NCBI GenBank assembly: GCA_910586045.1
Contig: CAJUIH010000016.1
Location: forward strand, 1 to 41,297
Direction: 5' to 3'
DNA from: an uncultured Eubacterium sp.
Lineage (GTDB): Bacteria; Bacillota; Clostridia; Lachnospirales; Lachnospiraceae
Length of the DNA stretch: 41,297 bases
Made by a program: the position numbers and the translations under genes. Positions 1 through 6,532 of this stretch are shown here, piece after piece. The notes under the pieces were generated by a model. It was not told where the DNA came from. It made no database searches and was given only the letters and a program-made list of their open reading frames with translations. Every line of letters starts with the position of its first letter. Within the stretch, counting starts at the first letter, position 1.

Positions 1-124
1 CTAACCATTCTTCCAAAGCCGCCAGCAAGCCGGGCAAACCGTCTCTTCCAGCTAACCTTAGCAGGCTTTACAACTGGTCAGCTATCCATCTGGCGACTTT
101 AGCGATTAGCATTAGCCAGGGCAA
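1..124. repeat. GC-rich dispersed repeat (family AB), copy at the left end
   Basis: This is the reverse complement of a repeat also seen at 6227-6310. The first bases, CTAACCATTCTTCC, mirror GGAAGAATGGTTAG at 6289-6302 and at the right end of the window. The shared stretch includes GGGCAAACCGTCTCT and GCAGGCTTTACA. The part around 100-120 (TTAGCCAGGGC) resembles the loop of the 6252-6488 palindrome. No coding sequence was seen. The copy is cut by the window edge on the left and interrupted by other repeats from about 125. Confidence 0.75.
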
Positions 125-125
125 A

Positions 126-223
126 CTATATATTCGGTGATTGAATATTGCACAATAAACCCGATAAACGGCGGGCCAGAAACAAATGATATTGTGCTGA
201 AATTTTACGCCGTTTATATAGTA
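126..223. repeat. 98-bp foldback repeat (family D), copy 1
   Basis: This copy is nearly identical to 15878-15975, with one difference seen (gaatattgc versus gaatactgc). It starts CTATATA and ends TATATAG, so it has terminal inverted repeats. An internal pair, GCACAAT and ATTGTGC, extends the foldback to arms of roughly 34 nt with mismatches. It encodes no protein. Size and structure resemble a MITE or a hairpin RNA element. No matching transposase is present in the window. Confidence 0.8.
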
Positions 224-382
224 AACCGTAAAATAAATAACTGGTTATATTGCGCCCAATAAATCTTCGAGAGTGCATGTCAAAAACCGGAGGTGTACCG
301 GGGTACATTGAGGATTTTTGACATGTGCTCTCGGAGATTTAGATAAGCAAGATGACCAATTATTTATTTTACGGTTTACTAG
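218..382. repeat. ~164-bp foldback element (family C), copy 1
   Basis: The outer arms are inverted copies: AGTAAACCGTAAAATAAATA on the left matches the complement of the right arm ending CGGTTTACTAG. The inner part, around GTGCATGTCAAAAACC and GATTTTTGACATGTGC, pairs as well, with CCGGAGGTGTACCGGGG near the tip. Two relatives lie at 6024-6187 and 41017-41180 with the same size and core but different outer arms. It sits against the family D repeat and inside the family AB repeat. Confidence 0.8.
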
Positions 383-420
383 ACGCCGCGACTGGGCAGG
401 CCGCTGGCAATAAAAGTGGG
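383..420. repeat. Remainder of the interrupted family AB repeat
   Basis: GACGCCGCGACTGGGCAGG here matches GGCGCCGCGACCGGGGCAGG at 6387-6406. It therefore appears to be the distal part of the family AB unit split by the family D and C insertions at 126-382. Confidence 0.5.
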
Positions 421-462
421 GACACTCCTGTATCCTAACAGACGTACCCCCGTTTGTTTGAT

Positions 463-837
463 TTATGCGATTTTTTCTTTCAGCGCAGCTACTTCCCGTT
501 CCAGATTTTCTATTTTCATTTTCAATCCGGAAACCTGTACCTCATATAAAAGAGATTTATCCTGTACATGGATTGCCTGATTTAACTTATTCACAAGATC
601 TATATGATTTTCTGCCAAAAGCTGGATATTACGATTTGTTTCATTTTCAAGGTTCAATTCTATAGAAGTTACCTTTTGATGCATATCCTGCATTTCCGTT
701 TTTATGCCCTGGATATCATCTTTCATATCCTGCATTTCCGTTTTTATGCCCTGGATATCATCTTTCATATCCTGCATATCGCTTTTCAAATCTTTCATAC
801 CCTGGTACAAAGCCTCTAATAAATCTTTTTCTGTCAC
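463..837 (-). CDS. Small coiled-coil protein with tandem 14-residue repeats
   Basis: This 124-residue protein has no signal peptide or membrane segment and is predicted to be almost entirely helical coiled coil. Residues about 18-52 contain a perfectly repeated 14-residue unit (QDMKDDIQGIKTEM-type), encoded by a 42-bp tandem DNA duplication at 689-772. The middle motif ETNRNIQLLAENH resembles a motif I recall from small uncharacterised Firmicutes coiled-coil proteins. The C-terminus (about 100-124) is another heptad run. A purine-rich SD (AGGGGGA) precedes the start. It lies downstream of the Ca2+ ATPase terminator with its own candidate promoter, so it is probably monocistronic. The function is unknown; a multimerising or scaffold role is only a guess. 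Confidence 0.8.
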   Translation of the reverse strand: MTEKDLLEALYQGMKDLKSDMQDMKDDIQGIKTEMQDMKDDIQGIKTEMQDMHQKVTSIELNLENETNRNIQLLAENHIDLVNKLNQAIHVQDKSLLYEVQVSGLKMKIENLEREVAALKEKIA

Positions 838-919
838 ATAATCCCCCTCTTTCTGTAAAGCCCGCGCGCTCCTGCCAAGCCGGGACCGTTTATTTTAGAA
901 ATCCATATTACCCATCTGT

Positions 920-948
920 ATGATAACATACCATCCACTTGACGGCAA
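920..948 (-). promoter_or_regulatory. Candidate sigma-A promoter of the coiled-coil gene
   Basis: On the minus strand, TTGCCG (943-948) and TATCAT (920-925) are separated by 17 bp, about 80 bp upstream of the 837 start codon. The hexamers are reasonable but imperfect. Confidence 0.45.
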
Positions 949-1043
949 CTGTCATTTTTTAGCGCTGGCTGTTTTTTTGAAAATCTTGCCGTCGCCATCT
1001 CGTTATATGGGACAGGATTTTAATTTTTCCTTTCGTAGCAAAT

Positions 1044-1104
1044 AAAAATCCCTGTTCAGACACCCCTGCACCTGGGGTGCAGGACCATTCGAACAGAGAT
1101 TTTG
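1044..1104 (-). terminator. Intrinsic terminator after the Ca2+ ATPase
   Basis: The arms AAAATC-CTGTTC and GAACAG-GATTTT enclose a second stem (CACCCCTGCA / TGCAGG-type). In the minus direction the hairpin is followed by a T-run (GATTTTTATT). It lies about 20 bp past the ATPase stop codon. Confidence 0.75.
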
Positions 1105-1122
1105 CATTTTATTAGGAATCTT

Positions 1123-3780
1123 TTAGGAATCTTTTGTAACCGCTTTGCGTACGAGATCTACCGGAATCATCGTAACCGCAAGAATCACTGCCGCAATCCA
1201 TCCTTGAATACCAAACGGTTCACAGCTAAACATATTCCCGATCCAGGTAAATACAGGGAACGGAATCAGCGCCGCGTTTACAATCAATGCCTGCACTAGA
1301 ATAATCGCAAAAAATACTTTCAAAAATCCGGTATTTTCATCCAATCCCTTAAAAATGGCATACGAATCATCCCGGACATTAAACCCGTTAAACAGCGCGC
1401 TGACAATAAACAGCACAAAATATCCGGTCAAATGCTGTGTTTCATCCGCAAACAGCCCGATAAAGAACGGATGCTTCAAATAAACAAAACTAATCAGGGT
1501 CAGCCATGCACCCATAATGACAATCTGCGTCATCATTTTTTTGCTGACAATGCTCTCGTCCCTGCGGCGCGGCTTTTCTGTCATATATTTCTTTAAAGCA
1601 GGCTCGTTTCCAAGCATAATCGCTCCGAGACTGTCCATGACAAGGTTTACAAACAACAGATGCGTGACTTTCAACGGTTCCTCCACTCCGAAAAACGGCG
1701 CGATCGCGCTGACAATCACAGCCGCTACGTTGATCACTAGCTGGAATTTACAGAATTTGAGTATATTATGGTAAATGGTGCGGCCATACCAGATCGCATC
1801 CTTTATGGATTTGAAATTATCATCCAAAATAACGATTTTGCCGGCTTCTTTTGCCGCTTCTGTACCGCTGCCCATCGCAAATCCAACGTCCGCGCGCTTT
1901 AATGCCGGGGAATCGTTGACACCGTCGCCCGTCATGCCGACTACCAGGTTCATTTCCTGACACAGGCGCACCATACGCGATTTGTCGGTTGGCAGCGCGC
2001 GCGCTATGACACGGATATGCGGAATGATCTTTTTTACCTCGTCATCCGACATCTCATTTAACTGTGCGGACGAAATAGCCCGGTCCGCGTCCGATTTTAT
2101 CAATCCGGAATCTTTTGCAATCGCTATAGCCGTTTCCAAACGGTCGCCGGTAATCATTACGACCTGGATGCCCGCAGCCTGTACTTCCCCAATTGCTTCC
2201 CTCGCCTCCGGCCTGACATCGTCGCGAATGCCGACCAATCCGATAATTACAATATCGTCATGGATCGTATTCTCCACAAGCGGCTGTTCGGAATAGCCAA
2301 ACGCAAGTACCCGCATCGCCTTGGAAGCAAGCGCGTCGATTTTTGCATTTAAAGCATCCTGGTCGATGTCTTTTACATTGCCGTGCGCGTCTAAATATTT
2401 AACGGCGCCCGCGAGCAGCTTTTCCGGCGCCCCTTTATAAAACGTCTTTCCGGCCTGATCGATTCTGGCCTGGCTGAACTTATTGGCGGAGTTAAAACCC
2501 TGGCTGGCAGTCACTTGATACGCCGGATTCGCATTGACGCTAAGAAAGGCTTCCTCGCCGATAAACTTCATCAATGCCTGGTCTGTCGCATTGCCGCCGA
2601 TTACCTTGTGCGAAGCATCGAATAGGGACTGCGTGTTTTTTCCGATGGCTAAATGCAGCAGTTCTTTTATATTGCCATGGCTGCCAAGCTCCGGGATCGG
2701 GATGGAATTGCCGTCGGCCGTAAAAAAATCCACCACTTCCAGCATGCCTTTTGTAATCGTACCCGTTTTATCACTAAACAGGATATTTAAAGAACCAGCC
2801 GTTTCAATACCCTCCGCTTTTCTGACAAGTACGTTATGATCCAGCATCTTGCTCGTATTCTGCATCAGGACAAGCGAGATCATAAGCGGCAGGCCTTCCG
2901 GTACCGCGCAGACTACAATAACAACCGCGAGCGAAACCGCCCGGATCACATCTTGTATAATCTGCTGTGCACCTAGTGCAAAATAATCGGACACGCCGCC
3001 GGCGGAATAAATAAAATACGCGAAATACAAAACGGAAATCGCAATCGCGCCGATATAGCCAAACGTGGAAATCTGCTTTGCGAGTTTTGCCAGTTTGACT
3101 TTTAATGGGGAATCCGGTTCCTGTTCCTGCATTTCTTCCGCCATTTTGCCCATCATCGTCTTTAAACCGACTTTGCGCACATCCAGGATTCCTTCCCCGT
3201 CAAATACGACCGCTCCGCGAAACAAAGAATGCGCGTCTACAAAGGTATCGCCGGTAATATCCTCCGGCAGCGGGAAGTCTTCCTGCGCAGCCGTCTTTTT
3301 GCATTCTTCCGCCTCGCCGTTTAAAGCCGAATTATCGACTCGCAGGGATCCGGATACCAGTATGCCATCCGCCGGAATTTTGTTTCCAGACTGAAGCAGC
3401 ACTTTATCCCCCGTTACGACATCGTCCACATCAATCACGGTTACCACGCCGTTTCGATATACTTTACACGTGTCCTTTTTCGTACTGTCCTTTAATTCCC
3501 TGTACTTTGTATCGCTCGCCACACCGGTCTTTGCCGAAACAAACGCCACAATCATTACAGCCACAATCGTACCGAGCGGTTCGTAGATTTCCGCATACCC
3601 AAAGCAAAACATACCGATCATCAACGCCGCAATCGCAAGCAGTATTTTTATCATCGGATCGGAAAATGTTTCCTTAAATTCGTCCCAAAACGTCGTCGGC
3701 TCAGAATCCGGTATTTCGTTCGAACCGTACTGCTGTCTGGAGGCCTCCACCTCTTTGTCTGTCAGCCCATTATATTTCAT
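1123..3780 (-). CDS. Calcium-translocating P-type ATPase, PMCA type
   Basis: This 885-residue P2B-like cation pump uses ATP to export Ca2+ across the cytoplasmic membrane. It has the N-terminal cation ATPase domain, an actuator loop, and the membrane motif CAVPEGLP for Ca2+ coordination. The phosphorylation loop is DKTGTIT, followed by nucleotide-binding and hinge motifs TGDRLETA and GDGVNDSPALK. A C-terminal group of membrane helices completes the pump. ATG at 3780 was chosen because a GGAGG lies about 11 nt upstream; a TTG six codons earlier overlaps that SD. It follows three TerD genes on the same strand and probably shares their transcript, although two hairpins lie between. TerD proteins bind Ca2+, which fits a calcium-handling module. 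The substrate is inferred from family motifs. Confidence 0.93.
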   Translation of the reverse strand: MKYNGLTDKEVEASRQQYGSNEIPDSEPTTFWDEFKETFSDPMIKILLAIAALMIGMFCFGYAEIYEPLGTIVAVMIVAFVSAKTGVASDTKYRELKDSTKKDTCKVYRNGVVTVIDVDDVVTGDKVLLQSGNKIPADGILVSGSLRVDNSALNGEAEECKKTAAQEDFPLPEDITGDTFVDAHSLFRGAVVFDGEGILDVRKVGLKTMMGKMAEEMQEQEPDSPLKVKLAKLAKQISTFGYIGAIAISVLYFAYFIYSAGGVSDYFALGAQQIIQDVIRAVSLAVVIVVCAVPEGLPLMISLVLMQNTSKMLDHNVLVRKAEGIETAGSLNILFSDKTGTITKGMLEVVDFFTADGNSIPIPELGSHGNIKELLHLAIGKNTQSLFDASHKVIGGNATDQALMKFIGEEAFLSVNANPAYQVTASQGFNSANKFSQARIDQAGKTFYKGAPEKLLAGAVKYLDAHGNVKDIDQDALNAKIDALASKAMRVLAFGYSEQPLVENTIHDDIVIIGLVGIRDDVRPEAREAIGEVQAAGIQVVMITGDRLETAIAIAKDSGLIKSDADRAISSAQLNEMSDDEVKKIIPHIRVIARALPTDKSRMVRLCQEMNLVVGMTGDGVNDSPALKRADVGFAMGSGTEAAKEAGKIVILDDNFKSIKDAIWYGRTIYHNILKFCKFQLVINVAAVIVSAIAPFFGVEEPLKVTHLLFVNLVMDSLGAIMLGNEPALKKYMTEKPRRRDESIVSKKMMTQIVIMGAWLTLISFVYLKHPFFIGLFADETQHLTGYFVLFIVSALFNGFNVRDDSYAIFKGLDENTGFLKVFFAIILVQALIVNAALIPFPVFTWIGNMFSCEPFGIQGWIAAVILAVTMIPVDLVRKAVTKDS

Positions 3781-3821
3781 AAGTAATCTGTCCTCCAAAT
3801 TTTTATTCCCGCGTTTTTGAC

Positions 3822-3890
3822 AAGGCAGCAGGCTGTATCCTGAACAGCCTGCCGCCTTAGGAACTGTCCGCAGCCGGCTGCAGACAGTTC
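3822..3890 (-). other. Two consecutive strong hairpins between terD and the ATPase gene
   Basis: Stem one pairs AAGGCAGCAGGCTGT (3822-3836) with ACAGCCTGCCGCCTT (3844-3858). Stem two (3861-3890) is GAACTGTC-n-GCAGCC followed directly by its complement. Neither is followed by a clean T-run on the minus strand, so this may be an mRNA processing or attenuation site rather than a full terminator. Confidence 0.6.
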
Positions 3891-3931
3891 TTTCCGATAC
3901 ACAAGAATTATTTTTCCCAAAAAACTTTTAT

Positions 3932-4519
3932 TTATACATAACGGTTCGCAAGTTCGCCAAGGCCCGGATCGTTGGTGCCCTGACCGATCGCGCTGAACTT
4001 CCATTCCCCGTTATGACGGTATATCTCGCCGAAAATCATGGCGGTCATCCCCGAATAATTTTCGGTAAGGTTGTACTTACACATTTCCCTGTTATTTTTT
4101 GCATCAACCAAACGGATAAACGCGTTTTGGATCATGCCGAAATGCTGCTTGCGCTTTAGCGCCTGGTAGATATTTACCACAATCACAATCCGGTCATATT
4201 CCTCCGGCATCCTGGCTAAGTCTACCAAAATCTGCTCGTCGTCGCCTTCCCCTGCCCCGGTTAAGTTATCCCCCATATGCTGGACCGTACCGGACATATG
4301 GCTTAGATTTCCAAAATAAATCAGGTCGGCTTTGTCCCGCAGCTTTCCGTTTCTTAAAAGCAGCGCCGATGCGTCGCAGTCAATTGGCTTTGGTTTTGGT
4401 GCAAAAAAACCGCCTTTTGGCTGGGCTTCGTCCCATCCCAAACCGACAAGCACCTGGGACAGCCCGGCATTTTCTTTTGATAAACTTACTTTTTGGCCTT
4501 TCTGCAAACTGATTGACAT
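3932..4519 (-). CDS. TerD family Ca2+-binding stress protein (divergent paralogue)
   Basis: This 195-residue TerD-domain protein opens with SISLQKGQKVSLSK. It carries the family segment HMGDNLTGAGEGDDEQI, whose acidic residues are part of the calcium-binding surface known for TerD. It is the most divergent of the three copies: the usual DFDLDAAAF segment reads PIDCDASALLL after a lysine/proline-rich insertion (PKGGFFAPKPKP). ATG at 4519 has AGGAGGG about 8 nt upstream; an earlier in-frame ATG at 4543 has no such site. It lies only 13 bp past the preceding terD stop, so they are one operon. Proteins of this family are linked to tellurite, oxidative and phage stress, but their biochemical role is unsettled. 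Confidence 0.9.
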   Translation of the reverse strand: MSISLQKGQKVSLSKENAGLSQVLVGLGWDEAQPKGGFFAPKPKPIDCDASALLLRNGKLRDKADLIYFGNLSHMSGTVQHMGDNLTGAGEGDDEQILVDLARMPEEYDRIVIVVNIYQALKRKQHFGMIQNAFIRLVDAKNNREMCKYNLTENYSGMTAMIFGEIYRHNGEWKFSAIGQGTNDPGLGELANRYV

Positions 4520-4532
4520 TCCTTTTCCCTCC

Positions 4533-5114
4533 TTATTTGACATCTACGCCAAAATTTGCGCAAAGCGCGGCCAGTCCTCCCTGATAGCCGCTTCCAATCG
4601 CATTAAATTTCCATTCGCTGCCATTTTTGTATACTTCTCCAAAAATCGCGGCCGTTTCAATGGAAAAATCCTCACCCAGGTCATACCGCAGCATTTCTTC
4701 CCCGGTATCCTCATTGTAAATGCGGATAAACGCGTTATTTACCTGTCCGAAATTCTGGTGCCTGTTTTCCGCTTCGTAAATCGTTACGGTAAATTCGATT
4801 TTGGAAATCGTATCCGGTACTTTGGACAGATCTACCTTAATCTGTTCGTCGTCACCATCCCCGGCACCTGTCAAATTGTCGCCCATATGCTGAATACAGC
4901 CGGACGGATGCGTCAGATTGCCAAAAAATACAAAATCCTCCGAACGGGTTACCTTTCCGGTATCCGCTACGAGAAACGCAGCGGCATCCAGATCAAAGTC
5001 CCCGCCCGTATCAAACTGATTCACATCCCATCCAAGGCCGACCACTACCTTTGCAAGGCCCGGATTCCCTTTCGTCAGACTTACTTTCTGCCCTTTTTGT
5101 AAACTAACCGGCAT
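4533..5114 (-). CDS. TerD family Ca2+-binding stress protein
   Basis: This 193-residue protein is a canonical TerD domain from end to end: MPVSLQKGQKVSL, then GLGWDVN, DFDLDAAAFLV, HMGDNLTGAGDGDDEQI and a C-terminal EWKFNAIGSG block. The Asp-rich segments match the calcium-coordinating positions of the family. The SD AGGAGG sits 7 nt before the ATG at 5114 and only 2 nt before the ATG at 5120, so 5114 is the better start. It is the second of three tandem copies. It is cytoplasmic, with no signal peptide. Confidence 0.93.
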   Translation of the reverse strand: MPVSLQKGQKVSLTKGNPGLAKVVVGLGWDVNQFDTGGDFDLDAAAFLVADTGKVTRSEDFVFFGNLTHPSGCIQHMGDNLTGAGDGDDEQIKVDLSKVPDTISKIEFTVTIYEAENRHQNFGQVNNAFIRIYNEDTGEEMLRYDLGEDFSIETAAIFGEVYKNGSEWKFNAIGSGYQGGLAALCANFGVDVK

Positions 5115-5165
5115 TTTCATTCCTCCTGTTCTTCTGCCTTATTTCTATACACCAGATTATGCGGG

Positions 5166-5212
5166 TCATACAGCTTCTATCTACCATTTTCTGCAGATCA
5201 TACAGCTTCTAT
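5166..5212. repeat. Short direct repeat between terD genes
   Basis: TCATACAGCTTCTAT occurs at 5166-5180 and again at 5198-5212, a spacing of 32 bp, in the leader between two terD genes. Its function is unknown. Confidence 0.6.
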
Positions 5213-5233
5213 GCATCAGCCTTTGCATGCAGC

Positions 5234-5815
5234 CTATGCAACCTCAATGCCGTAATGGCCGCACAAAGCCGCAAGGCCGCCCTGGAAACCGCTGCCGATC
5301 GCATTAAATTTCCATTCTCCATTATGCCGGTATAATTCACCGACCACGACGGCCGTTTCGATCGAAAAATCTTCTCCGAGGTCATAGCGGATCAGCTCCA
5401 TGCCTGTCGTTTCATCCACAATCCGGATAAACGCATTGGATACTTGTCCAAAGTTCTGCCTCCTTGTCTCCGCTTCATAAATCGTAACCGTAAAAGCCAC
5501 TTTTTCCACATTTGCCGGAACCTTATCCAGATCAACCATAATCTGCTCGTCGTCGCCGTCGCCGGAACCCGTCAGGTTATCCCCCATATGCTTGATCGCA
5601 CCGCTTGCGTGTTCCAGGTTTCCGTAAAAAACAAACTCTTTTTCTGTCGGGCATCTGCCATTTGCACCTACCATAAATGCCGCGGCATCCAGGTCAAAAT
5701 CAGCACCGGAATCAAATGCGTTTACATCCCATCCCAAGCCAACCATAATTTTCTTTAAACTGGGATTTCCTTTTGTTAAATCGACTTTTTGTCCTTTTGA
5801 TAAATTAATCGGCAT
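5234..5815 (-). CDS. TerD family Ca2+-binding stress protein
   Basis: This 193-residue protein is the first gene of the TerD/ATPase cluster. It starts MPINLSKGQKVDLTKG and contains DFDLDAAAFMV, HMGDNLTGSGDGDDEQI, and the closing GEWKFNAIGSGFQGG block shared with the 4533-5114 copy. ATG at 5815 is preceded by GGAGGT at 7 nt, which rules out the longer in-frame version. The two canonical copies are close paralogues, suggesting tandem duplication. A sigma-A-like promoter lies at 5879-5907. Function is stress-related by family; nothing else from the ter operon (terB, terC) is present here. Confidence 0.93.
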   Translation of the reverse strand: MPINLSKGQKVDLTKGNPSLKKIMVGLGWDVNAFDSGADFDLDAAAFMVGANGRCPTEKEFVFYGNLEHASGAIKHMGDNLTGSGDGDDEQIMVDLDKVPANVEKVAFTVTIYEAETRRQNFGQVSNAFIRIVDETTGMELIRYDLGEDFSIETAVVVGELYRHNGEWKFNAIGSGFQGGLAALCGHYGIEVA

Positions 5816-5878
5816 AATTTGTACCTCCATATTTGATGAATTTGACAGCCTGCAAATGACTACTGCCGCTTTCCCCAT

Positions 5879-5907
5879 ATTTTACCATATTTTGGGAGGT
5901 ATGTCAC
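5879..5907 (-). promoter_or_regulatory. Candidate promoter of the terD operon
   Basis: On the minus strand GTGACA (5902-5907) and TAAAAT (5879-5884) are spaced by 17 bp, about 60 bp before the first terD. The spacer and -10 region contain two direct copies of CCATATTTT, a possible regulator site. Confidence 0.5.
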
Positions 5908-5944
5908 GTATAATATTATATTCTTACAGATATTCCCGCTGCCA

Positions 5945-6018
5945 TAATGTAACAGTTCCGATAAGGCGTTACATTTTGGCTGCGGGGACGCCGGATGAGG
6001 GACGCAGGTCTGGCTGGT
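5945..6018. repeat. GC-rich dispersed repeat (family AB), partial copy
   Basis: The segment GTAACAGTTCCG...GGCGTTAC forms a short inverted repeat. It is followed by ATTTTGGCTGCGGGGACG and GGATGAGGGACGCAGG. The same string with few changes occurs at 38417-38485, and a degenerate one at 41228-41266. It is truncated by the family C element that follows. Confidence 0.8.
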
Positions 6019-6023
6019 TTTCT

Positions 6024-6187
6024 CTAGCACATCGGTTCCTAAATATCTCATAGTTTCACTTGTCTATTTTTCCAATAGCACATAGCAAAAATCCGGGATG
6101 ACCCCCGGTACACCTCCGGTTTTTGCCATGCACTCCCGAAAAATATCCGTCGTGAATTTATGAGATATTTAATGACCAATGTACTAG
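6024..6187. repeat. ~164-bp foldback element (family C), copy 2
   Basis: It begins and ends with CTAG. The outer arms pair: TAAATATCTCATA on the left and TATGAGATATTTA on the right. The core is the reverse orientation of copy 1, sharing CCGGTACACCTCCGG, GGTTTTTGCCATGCAC and ATAGCACATAG. Length equals copies 1 and 3 to within about 1 bp. No ORF of interest was seen. Confidence 0.8.
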
Positions 6188-6226
6188 ATTTCACGAATTT
6201 TATGTACTGCGATTACGTATAGGATA

Positions 6227-6488
6227 CCCGCTGTAAAGCCTGCAAAGATTAGCATGGAGAGACGGTTTGCCCGGCTTTCCAGCGGCTTTGGAAGAATGGT
6301 TAGAAGCCCTTAGTATTCTGCCCGCTTACCTAAGGGGCGAAGCCAAGCGGCGCCTTTAGCTGCTGGCGTCAGCCAGGGCGAATTAGGCGCCGCGACCGGG
6401 GCAGGCCGATCCGTAAATTGCAGAATACTTAGGGATTCTTAGCATTCTGGAGGGCCGCCGGAAAGCCGGGCAAACCGTCTCTCCATGC
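6227..6488. repeat. Large imperfect palindrome of the family AB repeat
   Basis: The left arm GCATGGAGAGACGGTTTGCC (6252) is mirrored exactly by GGCAAACCGTCTCTCCATGC ending at 6488. Arms of about 70-80 nt remain partly complementary through GGCTTTCC, AGTATTCTGC and their mirrors. The loop (about 6330-6410) holds a smaller palindrome between two GGCGCC sites. Bases 6227-6251 (GTAAAGCCTGCAAAG) also belong to the repeat, because they recur in the copy at 1-124. Confidence 0.8.
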
Positions 6489-6532
6489 GTCCCCGCAGCC
6501 AAAATATAACGCCTTATCCTCACTGTGACAGC
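6484..6532. repeat. Family AB end segment overlapping the nadA 3' end
   Basis: In reverse complement this reads CTGTCACAG...GGCGTTATATTTTGG then GGCTGCGGGGACGC, matching the head of the copies at 5945 and 38417. The nadA stop codon (6520-6522) lies inside it. Confidence 0.65.

Noticed and set aside
126..308. Short open reading frame across the repeats on the minus strand
   Set aside because: It lies wholly within the D and C foldback repeats, has no SD and resembles no protein; the repeat structure explains the sequence.
1..420. CRISPR array or integron attachment array as an explanation of the repeats
   Set aside because: There are no regularly spaced short repeats with unique spacers and no integrase. 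The repeats are large foldbacks, each present once or nested.
5945..6488. Insertion sequence remnant
   Set aside because: No frame encodes transposase-like sequence on either strand; only inverted-repeat structure is visible.
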